The notes beneath the pieces were generated by a model, which was given only the letters and a program-made list of their open reading frames with translations, did no database searches and had not been told where the DNA came from. This document shows positions 45,863 to 56,370 of a stretch of DNA of 64,000 bases, in pieces. The stretch is taken from positions 1 to 64,000 of the forward strand of contig NZ_SMKX01000004.1 of assembly GCF_004349055.1 (NCBI RefSeq). The letters run 5' to 3'. Made by a program: the position numbers and the translations under genes. The stretch is from Kribbella antibiotica. GTDB taxonomy: Bacteria > Actinomycetota > Actinomycetes > Propionibacteriales > Kribbellaceae. Position 1 is the stretch's first letter; the number at the start of each line of letters is the position of its first letter.

Positions 45863-45910
45863 GCCAGGTCTCATAAACGCGCCCCGGCGGCGCCAAAGTC
45901 CTACAGAGCC

Positions 45911-45941
45911 GATGGCGGTCCCCCAGTGGGAGACCGCCATC
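45911..45941. terminator. bidirectional terminator hairpin
   Basis: GATGGCGGTC and GACCGCCATC form a perfect 10-bp stem with an 11-nt loop between the converging DUF7455 and FG-GAP/ricin genes. CTTCGTTG follows on the plus strand. Confidence 0.75.
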
Positions 45942-45972
45942 CTTCGTTGTCAGGGCCTGCTGCCCTGCCGCT

Positions 45973-48900
45973 CTACTGCTTGATGAAGTACCACCGCTGA
46001 CACAGACCGCCGTGGTAGGACCAGGTGATCACATCGGTCCCGGCCGCCGGGTTGCAGCTGTCGACGTCCATCGCCAGCCCGGTACTCACCGAGGTCACGG
46101 CGTAGCTGCCGTCGGCACTGGGCTCGATCCGCCAGCGCTGACACTCGGACTTGTTGCTCGGGAAGGCAATCAGGTAGCCCTTCAGGAGCTTCGAGCAACC
46201 GCGGATGTCGAGCGCCCGGTTGCTGCTCGGATCGACGATCTTGTAGACGTCGTCGCCGAGGCTCTCCACCTTCCAGCTCTGGCAGGGGCTGCCCGGTACC
46301 CAGTCCCACATCCGGATGTCGTCACTCGCGGCGCAGTTGGCGATGTCGAGCACGTTGTGCGAGGTCGCGGCCTCGATCCGGTACCGGGCGTTGCCGCTCT
46401 CCCCGAGCTGCGTCTGGTTGTACGACGGACGCACCGTCCACTGCTGAGTACTCAGCTGACCGCACGTCTGCTGCTGGATCGGCGCAAAGTCGTCGAAGAT
46501 CGTGACGTTCTTCGCGGGATCCGGTGTGACCGTCGCGCACTTACCGCTGTGCGCGAACCGCACCTGTACGACGGTGTCGTAACTCGTCCCCTCGACGTAC
46601 TCGATGGTGAGCTGCTGGTTCGCGGTCGGCTCACCGGTTCCACCACCACAGGGGTACTGAATCAGCTGGGCGCCGTCCTGCGGACCGAAGTTCGCGACAT
46701 CGGCGCACTTCATGCTGTGCATCGGGCGAGCGCTGTACTGGTCGCTGCCGGCGATCGCATCGAGCCGGAACCGGGCGTTCAGGTCGACGGGCAGGCACTG
46801 GTACTGGATGTAGCGCGCACCGTTGTCGACGGTCGCACCTTCGACGTTCAGGCACTTGTTGCTGTTCTTGCTGACCAGGTCGTACGCCCGGTGTTCCAGC
46901 TCGAACTTCGGACCTGTGACGGCGTCGACCTGACCCGTCCACGTCTGCTGCCGCGCGCCGAACGCCGTACCGGTGGACAGTTGGGTGAACGCCTGCCGCA
47001 GGCCCGGCGTGGTGCCACCGGCGTACAGCAGGGCTACGTCGTCCTTCTTGTCACCGTTGTAGTCACCAACGGACAGGCTCGTCTTCGACAGGTCGAGGTC
47101 GTTGTTCGAGATCGACCACCAGGTGCTCCGGGTGAGCGTGGTCCCGGCCGGCTTGAACACCTGCAGCGAAGTGCTGCTCGAGCTGTCGTCGTACATCGCC
47201 ACGATGTCCTCGCGACCGTCGCCGTCGGGGTCCGCGACCGCAGCCTTGCTCTTCTCCCAGCAGTAGGCGCCGGCACCCGAGTCGTACGCCGTCGTCGGCG
47301 CAGCGAACGCCGTACCGCTGGAGGTGAACGTCTCCACCGACGTCCGGCAACCGTCGAGGTTGCGCATGCTGACGAAGTCGGCCTTGCCGTCACCGTTGAG
47401 ATCGGCCAGCAGCGGTGTGCTGCGGGTCCACTGGTTCGTCGCCTCGGAAGTGAGCCACTTGACCGGAGCGGTGAAGTTGGTCGCGGCCCTGAACACCAGT
47501 ACCTCGAAACCACCGTTGAGCGTCGCGTTCTGCACCACGATGTCCGAGGCCTTGTCGCCGTCGACATCACCCGAGATGACCCGGGCAGTGCTCAGCGGCC
47601 AGCCGTTCGCCCCGCTCGTCCAGCTGGCGTCCATGGCGTCGTACCGGTTGCCTTCGGAAATCAGCTTGTACAGCCAGATCTGCCGACCGGCGCCTTCGCG
47701 GAGCAGGGCCATGTCGGCCCGGCCGTCCTTGTTCCAGTCCCCCTGTACGGCGCGCGTCCGGGTCAAGGCGAAGCTGCCGCCCTCACTCGTGTCCCACTCC
47801 ATCACGCCGGTGTGGAAATTCGCCCCGGCCGAGGGCATCGACCAGATGGCAGTGCGGCCGAAGCCCTGGTCGAAGATCGCGTTCAGGTCGGCACGCCCGT
47901 CACCGTTGCTGTCGTTGCGCACTGGTGCCGGCGCTACGCCACCGGTCTGGGCCCGGAGGGTCCACGACTCGGTCAGCTCGCTCTGGTTGCCCGCCTTGTC
48001 GACGGCAGCGACATACAGGGTGCGGTCCGACGAGCCGGTCTCCACGGACGGCGTCAGCGTGATCGGCACAGTGGCCACACCGCCTTCGGCCTTCACCCGC
48101 ATCGCCAGCTTGTCCGAGAGGAAGCCGTATACGTACTCCGCGACCTCGCCTTCCTGGCCCGACGCGGGGCGGAAGGTGACGGTGCCGGTCTTGTACGCCG
48201 GAGTCCGCCGAACGCTGTCGGGGAAGTCGGTCGAGCTGATCGAGGGCACGTTCGGGCTGATCGAGTCGATGACGAAATAGCAGTCCTTCGTGGCCGGTCC
48301 GGCCACGATCGCATCCCGCGTGAAGGCGCGGTAGCGGTAGACCTCGTTCTCGTTCAGCTTGCCGGCCGGCACCTCGGCCCAGGAGAAGGCCGCACCGGTA
48401 GCGGTCGGCCCGACGGAACTCGAGTAGACCACTGTGTTGGCGGCGTTGGCGATCTCCAGCGTCGTCGTCACGCCGTCACCGGTGTCCGGGTCGTTCGCGA
48501 CCGCGGAGAACTGCGGCGTCCGGGTACCGATCGGCGTCGGCGCGGCAGCAGTACCGCACGGGCGGGGCCGGATCATGTTCAGCGACTTCGGCTCCTTCGG
48601 CGCGGTGTTGTACGTGATGGACAGCACGGCGGTGTCGAACTTGAACTTCTTCCACTGGTTCTGGTTGCCCTCGTCCGGTGCTCGCAGGCCGAAGCCGATG
48701 GTGGTCTTGCGAGCGTCCGCGGCCTCCTGCACCAGCTGGACGATCCGGGGCGTCGAATCGAACTTGACCCCCTTGTCCTCCGGCGGCGGCCACGACTCGG
48801 CGTCCTTCGTGTTGACCCGCTCGTGCCAGAACCCCTCGTTGTTGGTCCAGTCGATGTAGGTACTCGTGGTGAAGTCGTTCAGGTGCCACAGATCCACCGG

Positions 48901-49983
48901 CGTGCCCGAACCGGTCGGGCTGTGATCGAGCGTGATGCTGAAAATGGCCTCGCTGATCGTGCTGCCGGCAATGGTCTGGGCACCATTGGTCAGGTTCATC
49001 AGGAACATCGACCGGTACATGTTGCGCTTGGGGTCCTCGTAGGCGAGGCCGACCTTGGCGCCTTGCCCGGTGTCGTAGCCCCACCCGGTCTGGCCGCCCA
49101 TCTTGACGTTGACGTGCAGCCAGCCGGCCTTCTGGCCGCTGAGCGACGGGTCGATGTAGATCGGGAACTTCGCCTTCGGGTCGGTGAGCAGCGAACGGTG
49201 CGGCGTGAGCTCGAGCACACCCGCCTTCAGCTTGATCCCGACCTTGGCCTGGCGCGGCGTGGCCGGCGTGCTGTCCCACATCATCGGCGGTGGCGCGGTG
49301 AACAGCTGCTCCCCCACCGGGTTCACTGCCGTCGTCGAACCGTCGGGGCGCACCGACAACCGCAAGCCGTCGCCGACGAACGGCGTCCGCAGCGCGCGGA
49401 GGGCGTCGGTCAGGGCAGCGGTGCGGTTCTTGACCACGAGCAGGTAGGAGAAGTTGTCTACGGCAACTTTGATCTGGAGGTCGACACCGCGGTACACCTC
49501 AGGGTAGGTGGCGATGTCACCGGCGATGCGCGGTGCCGGGAGCTTGTTCGGCCACCCCATCGTCACGCGGCTGCCGGGCTTGCCGATCCGGAGCAGGGTT
49601 TTGTCGCCACCACCGGACAAAATCAACGGCATGGCCGCGGCGACGGGCTGAACAGTGCCGTCCGGCTGCCGCCGCAGCGACGCATCCGGCTTCGTCCAGC
49701 CGGCTCCCTTGCGCACCCGCACCGGGATCGCGTGCGAGGTCATCGTCTTCGACCCGTTGGGATTGACGTAGACCTCTGATGTCTCGTTGCGCCAGTCGGC
49801 GACCTCGACGCGGCGCCCGGTCCGGGCCGCCTCGTCGGTGGCCTTCACCTCGGGTGTCAGTGGTCTGGTGAACTTGGCCGGCTGGGCTGCCGCCGGTGGC
49901 GGATCGCCCTGTACAGAAGCGATCAGCGGCACAGCAAGGAGTAGGGAAAGCAATCCGGGCAGCAAACGACGGCTGGGCGGCAT
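45973..49983 (-). CDS. giant secreted FG-GAP/VCBS protein with C-terminal ricin-type lectin domains
   Basis: 1336 aa; GAGGGG precedes the ATG and a Sec signal (LLPGLLSLLLAVPLIASVQG) follows. Residues about 35-470 resemble the N-terminal part of DNRLRE-type secreted proteins (WRNETSEVYVNPNGSKT, PIYIDPSLSGQKAG). Fibronectin-like segments follow. About 690-990 contain repeats with Ca-binding-like loops (NGDGRADL, NKDGRADM, DVDGDKASD, NGDGKADF, PDGDGREDI, NGDKKDDV), i.e. FG-GAP/VCBS blades. From about 1000 to the end are two ricin-type beta-trefoils with QxW-type motifs (CQSWKVES, CQRWRIEP, CQRWYFIK). Divergent from the Rhs gene across 159 bp. Confidence 0.85.
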   Translation of the reverse strand: MPPSRRLLPGLLSLLLAVPLIASVQGDPPPAAAQPAKFTRPLTPEVKATDEAARTGRRVEVADWRNETSEVYVNPNGSKTMTSHAIPVRVRKGAGWTKPDASLRRQPDGTVQPVAAAMPLILSGGGDKTLLRIGKPGSRVTMGWPNKLPAPRIAGDIATYPEVYRGVDLQIKVAVDNFSYLLVVKNRTAALTDALRALRTPFVGDGLRLSVRPDGSTTAVNPVGEQLFTAPPPMMWDSTPATPRQAKVGIKLKAGVLELTPHRSLLTDPKAKFPIYIDPSLSGQKAGWLHVNVKMGGQTGWGYDTGQGAKVGLAYEDPKRNMYRSMFLMNLTNGAQTIAGSTISEAIFSITLDHSPTGSGTPVDLWHLNDFTTSTYIDWTNNEGFWHERVNTKDAESWPPPEDKGVKFDSTPRIVQLVQEAADARKTTIGFGLRAPDEGNQNQWKKFKFDTAVLSITYNTAPKEPKSLNMIRPRPCGTAAAPTPIGTRTPQFSAVANDPDTGDGVTTTLEIANAANTVVYSSSVGPTATGAAFSWAEVPAGKLNENEVYRYRAFTRDAIVAGPATKDCYFVIDSISPNVPSISSTDFPDSVRRTPAYKTGTVTFRPASGQEGEVAEYVYGFLSDKLAMRVKAEGGVATVPITLTPSVETGSSDRTLYVAAVDKAGNQSELTESWTLRAQTGGVAPAPVRNDSNGDGRADLNAIFDQGFGRTAIWSMPSAGANFHTGVMEWDTSEGGSFALTRTRAVQGDWNKDGRADMALLREGAGRQIWLYKLISEGNRYDAMDASWTSGANGWPLSTARVISGDVDGDKASDIVVQNATLNGGFEVLVFRAATNFTAPVKWLTSEATNQWTRSTPLLADLNGDGKADFVSMRNLDGCRTSVETFTSSGTAFAAPTTAYDSGAGAYCWEKSKAAVADPDGDGREDIVAMYDDSSSSTSLQVFKPAGTTLTRSTWWSISNNDLDLSKTSLSVGDYNGDKKDDVALLYAGGTTPGLRQAFTQLSTGTAFGARQQTWTGQVDAVTGPKFELEHRAYDLVSKNSNKCLNVEGATVDNGARYIQYQCLPVDLNARFRLDAIAGSDQYSARPMHSMKCADVANFGPQDGAQLIQYPCGGGTGEPTANQQLTIEYVEGTSYDTVVQVRFAHSGKCATVTPDPAKNVTIFDDFAPIQQQTCGQLSTQQWTVRPSYNQTQLGESGNARYRIEAATSHNVLDIANCAASDDIRMWDWVPGSPCQSWKVESLGDDVYKIVDPSSNRALDIRGCSKLLKGYLIAFPSNKSECQRWRIEPSADGSYAVTSVSTGLAMDVDSCNPAAGTDVITWSYHGGLCQRWYFIKQ

Positions 49984-50142
49984 GGTGGGACAACCCCTCG
50001 GAGGCGGCGGGCGGGACTTGCTTGATCATGCAGGAAAAGCCCAGCTACTGCTCACGTTTCGACCGACCTCGAATTGGCTGCCGGATCGCAGATCGAATGC
50101 CAGCCTTGCCTGGTCCCCCCACCGACATCCGGAGGTTTCTCC

Positions 50143-53100
50143 ATGCCCGCCCACCCCGGTCGCCGGCGATCTCGCCGGTTCGCCCTGCCGCGCGCAGGTC
50201 TGATACTGGCTGCAGCGATGTCGCTGACAGCCGGTATGCAGGGCCAAGCCGCGCAGGCAGTTGCCAGCGAGCCCAAGAAGGACAACGAACCCCACACCAC
50301 CAAGCTGGAGTCCGTCCCCGGCAAGAAGGTCGCGGTCAAACCGCGCCCGGTCGACGCCGGCGCCAAGTCGGACGTGACCAAGCGGCCGGAGGTCAGCTGG
50401 CCCGCCGCCGGGTCCACCGAGGTTCAGCCTGCGGTCTCCGCGACCGACCCGCAGTTCACCTTTGGGCCCGCTGCGCCCACGCAGGTCTCCCCCACCGAGC
50501 TCGCCAAGGGCAAGGCAGGCGCGCTCCCCATCTGGCTGTCCGCTCCCGCACCGGCCGCCGGTAAGACGGCTTCGGCCGCGGCAGACGCCGTACCGGCGAA
50601 GGTGAAGGTCGAGTCACTCGGCCGCCAGGGAAACCAGTTCATCCTCAAGCTGAACCGTGCCGACAACGTGGCGAAGACCGGGCAGACCCGGCTGACCGTT
50701 GCCTATGACCAGTTCCGCAACGCCTTCGGTGCCGACTACGCGCTCCGGCTCAGGGTCTTCCAGCTCCCCGCGTGTGGCCTGAACAAGGCAGCCCCGGGGC
50801 CGGACTGTACGCCGAAGCTCCTGAAGACGATCAGGACCGCGACCGGTGCCCTCAGCGCCGACGTACCGGTTGCTCCGGCGGGCTCTTCCGAAAGCACCTT
50901 CGCCGTTGCCGCGGTGGCTGCCAGCAGCGCCGGAGACTACAAGGCGACCGATCTGAAGCCGCAGGCCACCTGGACCGCCGGTGGCTCGTCGGGCGACTTC
51001 AGCTGGAGCTACCCGCTCAAGACGCCGCCGGCCCTCGGCGGACCCTTGCCGCAGGTCACCATCGGCTACTCCTCCGGCGGTGTCGACGGCCGGACCTCGG
51101 CCACCAACAACCAGCCGTCCTGGGTCGGTGAGGGCTTCGAGTTCGCGCCCGGTGGCTCGATCGAGCGCCGCTACGCGTCCTGTGGCTCGAAGACCGAGCA
51201 GACCGGTAACAACGGCAAGAACCCGACCGGCGACCAGTGCTGGGCCACCGACAACGCGACGTTCACGCTGAACGGCGCGGGCGGCGAGCTCGTCAAGGAC
51301 GACGCCACCGGCGAGTGGCACGCGCGCCAGGAGGACGGGTCGACGATCCGCCGCCTGACCGGTGCCAACAACGGCGCCAAGGACGGTGAGTACTGGGAGC
51401 TGACCAGCAAGGACGGCACCAAGTACTACTTCGGTCTGAACCGCCTCCCGGGCTGGGACAAGCCCGAGCCCGCGGACAAGCCGGAGACCAGATCAGTCTC
51501 CACGCTGCCGATCTTCGGCAACCACTCCGGTGAGCCCTGCAACAAGGCGGCGTTCGCCGACTCCTGGTGCACGCAGGCCTACAAGTGGGCCCTCGACTAC
51601 GTCGTGGACCGCAACGGCAACACGATGAGCCTGTTCTACGACCAGGAGACCAACAACTACGCGCGCAGCATGACCGCGACCAAGGTCAGCAACTACACGC
51701 GGGCCAACAACGTCAAGCGGATCGAGTACGGCCAGACCGACGGCAACGTCTACCAGACCAAGCCGGTCGCGCAGATGCTGTTCACCACGACCGAGCGCTG
51801 TATCGCGTCAGCGACCTGTGCCCCGGCCGACTACGTGGACACGCCGCTGGACCAGGAATGCACCTCGACCACCAACTGCAACAACAAGTTCAACCCGAGC
51901 TTCTGGACGAAGAAGCGGCTGACCAAGGTCACCACCCAGGTCTGGCGCGCCGGCGAGAACAAGTTCGGCGACGTCCAGCGCTGGGACCTGCGGCAGTCCT
52001 TCCGCGACCCGGGTGACGGTACCCGCGCCGGGCTCTGGCTGGAGGGCATCACCGAGGCCGGTCTGGCCGGCGAGCCCGCGCAGATGCCGGAGACCAACTT
52101 CGACAGCATCCAGCTGGCCAACCGCATCGTCCCCGTCGGTGACAACCAGCCGCCGATGAACTGGCACCGGATCAGCTCGGTCAACTACGGCACCGGCGGC
52201 CAGATCAAGGTCACCTACGCCCCCGCCGACTGCAAGACCGGCGACGTCCCGGCGAACATCGACGAGAACACCCGGCGTTGTCACCCGCTCAAGTGGACGC
52301 CCGACAACGGCACCGAGCGAACCGACTGGTTCAACAAGTACGTCGTCTCCCAGGTCGTCGAGACCGACCGGCTGGCCGACACCCGGCCGACCGTCATGAA
52401 GATCGACTACCTGTCGAACCCGGCGTGGCGCAAGGACGACGAGGACGGTCTCGTCGAGATCGGCATGAAGACCTGGTCGCAGTGGCGCGGCTACAGCCTG
52501 GTTCGCGTGACCAAGGGCGACGGCTCCGACGGCCCGCAGACCGTGACCGAGACCCGCTACTTCCAGGGCATGGACGGCGACCAGAAGTCCGACGGCACGA
52601 TCAAGCACCCGGTCATCACCGACTCCAACAACAAGTCCGTTCCCGACCTGGCACCGCTGTCCGGTCAGGCCCGCGAGCAGACCACGTTGAACGGCACCGA
52701 GATCGTCGACCGCACGATCACCGACCAGTGGGTCTCCCCACCGACCGCCACCCGGGTCAAGACCTGGGGCACGGTCAAGGCCTACCAGGCCCAGAACGGC
52801 GGTAACACCCAGGTCCAGACCGTCGCCGGCGGCGGTCTGCGCAAGCTGGCCGCGCAGAACAACTACGACAACGACGGCGTCCTGAAGTCCAAGTACGACG
52901 CCAACGACGTCACCACCGCGGCCGACGACACCTGCACCTACTACGAGTACGCGAGCAACGCGGGCGAAGGGATCGGCGAGCTGGTCAAGCGCGAGTACGC
53001 CGTGGCGACCGCCTGCGACCAGCCGTACACCAAGGAGCAGGTGATCAGCGACCAGCGCACCTACTTCGACGGTGCGACGGACGTCAACGCCGTACCGACC

Positions 53101-56100
53101 AAGGGCAACCCGACCAAGACCGATCGCGTCGCCAGTTACGACTCGGCCGGTAAGCCCGTGTACGACGAGCAGTCGAAGCTGGAGTACGACACGCTCGGGC
53201 GGGCGACCAAGGCCATCGACGCGGAGGGCGCGGTCAGCACGACCAGCTACTTCCCGGCCAACGGCGGACCGGTCACGCAGCGCGTGCTGACCAAGCCGAA
53301 CGGCCACACCACGACGACGGTGGTCGACCCGGCCTTCGGCGCAGAGGTTTCGGTCACGGACCAGAGCGACCGCAGCAGCGAGGCGACGTACGACGGCTTC
53401 GGGCGGCTCCTCAAGGTCTGGCTGCCCGGCCGGACCGGCTCGGCCGCGAAGCAGAGCAAGTCGGCGGGCAAGGCCTTCACGGCCGACAACGCCGTGATCC
53501 CGAACATGGAGTACGAGTACCGGGCCGGCATCGACAACGGCGCCAGCACGGTGATCACCAAGAGCCTGCAGAGCGACGGAAGCGTCAACGAGACCTACGA
53601 GCTGTCGGACGGCCTGTTCCGGCCGGTGCAGAAGCAGGAGACCGCCCCCGGTGGCGGCCGGACCGTCACCGAGAGCTGGTACGACTCCCGGGGTCTGCTC
53701 GTCAAGGAGAACGGAGCGTACTGGAACGCGCAGCCGGTGACCGAGGACCTGTTCCACGGTGACCCGAACGTCATCCCGACCCAGAAGCTGATCACGTTCG
53801 ACGGGGCCGCGCGGACCACCGAGGAGACCTTCAAGTCCGCGAAGACGGTCAAGTGGAGCACCAAGCGGAAGAACTCGGCCAACGAGGAGACGGTCGAGCC
53901 GCAGCAAGGTGAGCAGGCGACCACGAAGGTCACGAACGGCGACGGCAAGCTGATCGAGCTGCGCCAGTTCAAGGGCCAGACGGCGACCGGTACCTTCGAC
54001 AAGACGTCGTACAGCTACAACACCCGCGGGCTGCCGACCCTGGTCACCGACGCGGCCGGCAACAAGTGGAGCTGGGAGTACGACGTCCAGGGCCGCAAGA
54101 CCAAGGAGGTCGACCCGGACCGTGGCACGTCGACCTTCACCTACAACGACCTCGACCAGCTGGTCACCTCCAAGGACAACCGCGGGACGACGCTCGAGTA
54201 CGGCTACGACCTGATCGGGCGCAAGACCACCATCACCGAGGTGCCCACGACGGGTCCGAAGAAGCTGATCTCGGAGTGGACCTACGACAACACCCCGGTG
54301 ATCGGCCAGACCGGCGCGGTGGCCAAGGGCAACATCAGCTCGACCACCCACTGGGTCGACGGGCAGCCGTACACGACGAAGGTGTCCGGGTACGACAAGA
54401 GCGGTAAGCCGCTCGGACAGGAAGTCGTCATCCCGGCCTCCCAGGGCGCCCTGGCCGGTACCTACAAGTTCGCGAACACCTACAAGGAAGACGGCGAGGT
54501 CGCGACGACCTCGATGCCGGCGCTCGGCGGGCTGCCGTCGGAGACCCTGCAGTACGGGTACAACGACAAGGACCTGCCGACCACCCTGGGCTCGGAGATC
54601 TCGAGCTACGTGACCGGTACGGCGTACACCCCGATGGGTGAGGTCTCGTCGTTCGTGCAGAAGGGGACCGGTGGCAAGTCGGTCACCCAGGAGTTCGACT
54701 ACGAAGCCGGCACCCGGCGGATGAACAAGATCACCACGTCCAAGGAATCCTCCGACGACCCGGTCTCGATCGTCCGGTACGCCTTCGATGCCACCGGCAA
54801 CATCACGAAGATCACCGACGCCGGTGTGGAGACCGACACGCAGTGCTTCACCTACGACCACCTGCGCCGGCTCACGTCGGCGTGGACCCCGGGCAGCGGT
54901 GACTGCGCGGCAGCTCCGACCAAGGACACGTTGGGCGGACCGGCGCCGTACTGGCAGGGCTGGACGTTCGACGTGACCGGTAACCGCAAGACCGAGACCC
55001 GGACGAGCGCCACCGGCGCCACGACGGCGACGTACAACTACCCGGCAGCCGGCCAGCCGCGGCCGCACGCGGTGCAGTCGGTGGTCACCACCGGTGGCGC
55101 CGGCGGGACGAAGACCGACAACTACAGCTACGACGAGAGCGGCAACCTGAAGACCCGCAATCTGAACGCCGCGGGGATCGAAACCTTCGACTGGGACGCC
55201 CAGGGCGAAATGGTCAAGGTCGACGGCGCCGGCAAGACCACCGAGGTCATCAACAACGCCGACGGCGAGCGGATGATCCGCAAGGATCCTTCGGGTGTCA
55301 CGCTCTACCTCCCGAACGACAACGAGGTCGCTCTCAAGGCCGACGGGTCGCTCACCGGGACCCGGTACTACAAGCACGGCCAGCAGACGGTCGCGGTCCG
55401 GGTCGGCGCCAACCAGCTCAGCTGGCTCGGGGCGGACCACCACGGCACCTCGACCACGGTCATCGACAACACCCCGGCCCAGAACGTGCAGCGCAAGCGG
55501 CTCGACCCGTACGGCAACCTGCGCGGCGTCGCGCCGGCTGCGTGGCCGGGACAGCGTGGCTTCGTCGGCGGGACCAACGACCCCAGCACGGGTCTGGTCC
55601 ATCTGGGAGCGCGCGAGTACGACCCGTCCACCGGACGGTTCATCTCGGTCGACCCAGAGGCCAACTACTCCGATCCGCAGACGATCAACGGCTACTCGTA
55701 CGCGAACAACAGCCCGATCTCGTTCTCGGACCCGGACGGCAACTCCTGGTTCAGCAGCGTGGTGTCGTCGATCGGCAGCGCGATCAAGACCACGGTCGAG
55801 CAGGTCGCGACCCGCGTCGCCGAGACGATCAAGGTGGCCGTGCCGATCCTGGCGCCGGTGATCAACATGATCCAGGACCCGGTCGGGACCTGGAACAAGA
55901 TCACCACCTTCGTCAACACGATCAAGGAAGTCACCAAGACGATCATCAAGACCAAGATCGTGCCGATCATCAAAGAAGGTCCAGGTCTTCGTCGCGAAGG
56001 CCAAGGTGGTGGCCAAGACCATGGTCGCCACTGCGAAGGACAACATCAAGAAGGGGTGGAACGCCGGAGTCGCGGCGTACAAGGCCGTCAACAAGGCACA

Positions 56101-56370
56101 GGCCGACATGTGGAAGAGCGTGGGCAACAGTGTCAAGAACTGGGCCCAGTCCGAGATGGGGCGCAAGATCCTGCACCTCGGGGCCAACTTCGCCAGCGGC
56201 CTTCTCGCCGGTGTCGTCGTAGGCCTGGCCTGCGGGCCGGCTGCGCTGATCTGCGGTGCGCTGGTCGGGATGGCCGCCGGCGGCGTGATCGGCGCCGGCC
56301 TGAACAGCGGCGTGGCAGCCATGACCGGGGAGAAGATCACCCCGGGCAAGGTGGCCGGATGGTTCGCTGA
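50143..56370 (+). CDS. secreted Rhs-family protein, C-terminus read out of frame
   Basis: 2075 aa as read from the ATG at 50143, preceded by GGAGG. The signal is Arg-rich then hydrophobic (LPRAGLILAAAMSLTAG). Residues 290-360 carry a Rhs N-terminal signature (GDFSWSYPLKTPP, VTIGYSSGGVDGRTSATNN). Many YDxxGR-type YD repeats follow (YDVQGRKTKEVDPD, YDLIGRKTTITEV). The Rhs core ends YDPSTGRFISVDPEANYSD, then GYSYANNSPISFSDPDG. At codon 1944 (AAA, 55972) the frame goes wrong: the last 131 residues are Arg/Gln/Gly-rich nonsense, while sensible protein continues in the +1 frame. Confidence 0.88.
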   Translation: MPAHPGRRRSRRFALPRAGLILAAAMSLTAGMQGQAAQAVASEPKKDNEPHTTKLESVPGKKVAVKPRPVDAGAKSDVTKRPEVSWPAAGSTEVQPAVSATDPQFTFGPAAPTQVSPTELAKGKAGALPIWLSAPAPAAGKTASAAADAVPAKVKVESLGRQGNQFILKLNRADNVAKTGQTRLTVAYDQFRNAFGADYALRLRVFQLPACGLNKAAPGPDCTPKLLKTIRTATGALSADVPVAPAGSSESTFAVAAVAASSAGDYKATDLKPQATWTAGGSSGDFSWSYPLKTPPALGGPLPQVTIGYSSGGVDGRTSATNNQPSWVGEGFEFAPGGSIERRYASCGSKTEQTGNNGKNPTGDQCWATDNATFTLNGAGGELVKDDATGEWHARQEDGSTIRRLTGANNGAKDGEYWELTSKDGTKYYFGLNRLPGWDKPEPADKPETRSVSTLPIFGNHSGEPCNKAAFADSWCTQAYKWALDYVVDRNGNTMSLFYDQETNNYARSMTATKVSNYTRANNVKRIEYGQTDGNVYQTKPVAQMLFTTTERCIASATCAPADYVDTPLDQECTSTTNCNNKFNPSFWTKKRLTKVTTQVWRAGENKFGDVQRWDLRQSFRDPGDGTRAGLWLEGITEAGLAGEPAQMPETNFDSIQLANRIVPVGDNQPPMNWHRISSVNYGTGGQIKVTYAPADCKTGDVPANIDENTRRCHPLKWTPDNGTERTDWFNKYVVSQVVETDRLADTRPTVMKIDYLSNPAWRKDDEDGLVEIGMKTWSQWRGYSLVRVTKGDGSDGPQTVTETRYFQGMDGDQKSDGTIKHPVITDSNNKSVPDLAPLSGQAREQTTLNGTEIVDRTITDQWVSPPTATRVKTWGTVKAYQAQNGGNTQVQTVAGGGLRKLAAQNNYDNDGVLKSKYDANDVTTAADDTCTYYEYASNAGEGIGELVKREYAVATACDQPYTKEQVISDQRTYFDGATDVNAVPTKGNPTKTDRVASYDSAGKPVYDEQSKLEYDTLGRATKAIDAEGAVSTTSYFPANGGPVTQRVLTKPNGHTTTTVVDPAFGAEVSVTDQSDRSSEATYDGFGRLLKVWLPGRTGSAAKQSKSAGKAFTADNAVIPNMEYEYRAGIDNGASTVITKSLQSDGSVNETYELSDGLFRPVQKQETAPGGGRTVTESWYDSRGLLVKENGAYWNAQPVTEDLFHGDPNVIPTQKLITFDGAARTTEETFKSAKTVKWSTKRKNSANEETVEPQQGEQATTKVTNGDGKLIELRQFKGQTATGTFDKTSYSYNTRGLPTLVTDAAGNKWSWEYDVQGRKTKEVDPDRGTSTFTYNDLDQLVTSKDNRGTTLEYGYDLIGRKTTITEVPTTGPKKLISEWTYDNTPVIGQTGAVAKGNISSTTHWVDGQPYTTKVSGYDKSGKPLGQEVVIPASQGALAGTYKFANTYKEDGEVATTSMPALGGLPSETLQYGYNDKDLPTTLGSEISSYVTGTAYTPMGEVSSFVQKGTGGKSVTQEFDYEAGTRRMNKITTSKESSDDPVSIVRYAFDATGNITKITDAGVETDTQCFTYDHLRRLTSAWTPGSGDCAAAPTKDTLGGPAPYWQGWTFDVTGNRKTETRTSATGATTATYNYPAAGQPRPHAVQSVVTTGGAGGTKTDNYSYDESGNLKTRNLNAAGIETFDWDAQGEMVKVDGAGKTTEVINNADGERMIRKDPSGVTLYLPNDNEVALKADGSLTGTRYYKHGQQTVAVRVGANQLSWLGADHHGTSTTVIDNTPAQNVQRKRLDPYGNLRGVAPAAWPGQRGFVGGTNDPSTGLVHLGAREYDPSTGRFISVDPEANYSDPQTINGYSYANNSPISFSDPDGNSWFSSVVSSIGSAIKTTVEQVATRVAETIKVAVPILAPVINMIQDPVGTWNKITTFVNTIKEVTKTIIKTKIVPIIKEGPGLRREGQGGGQDHGRHCEGQHQEGVERRSRGVQGRQQGTGRHVEERGQQCQELGPVRDGAQDPAPRGQLRQRPSRRCRRRPGLRAGCADLRCAGRDGRRRRDRRRPEQRRGSHDRGEDHPGQGGRMVR

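Noticed and set aside
46012..49779. 1255-codon plus-strand frame opposite the FG-GAP/ricin gene
   Set aside because: Low-complexity Arg/Gly/Val product and no start context. The minus strand carries signal peptide, Ca-binding-like loops and ricin motifs.
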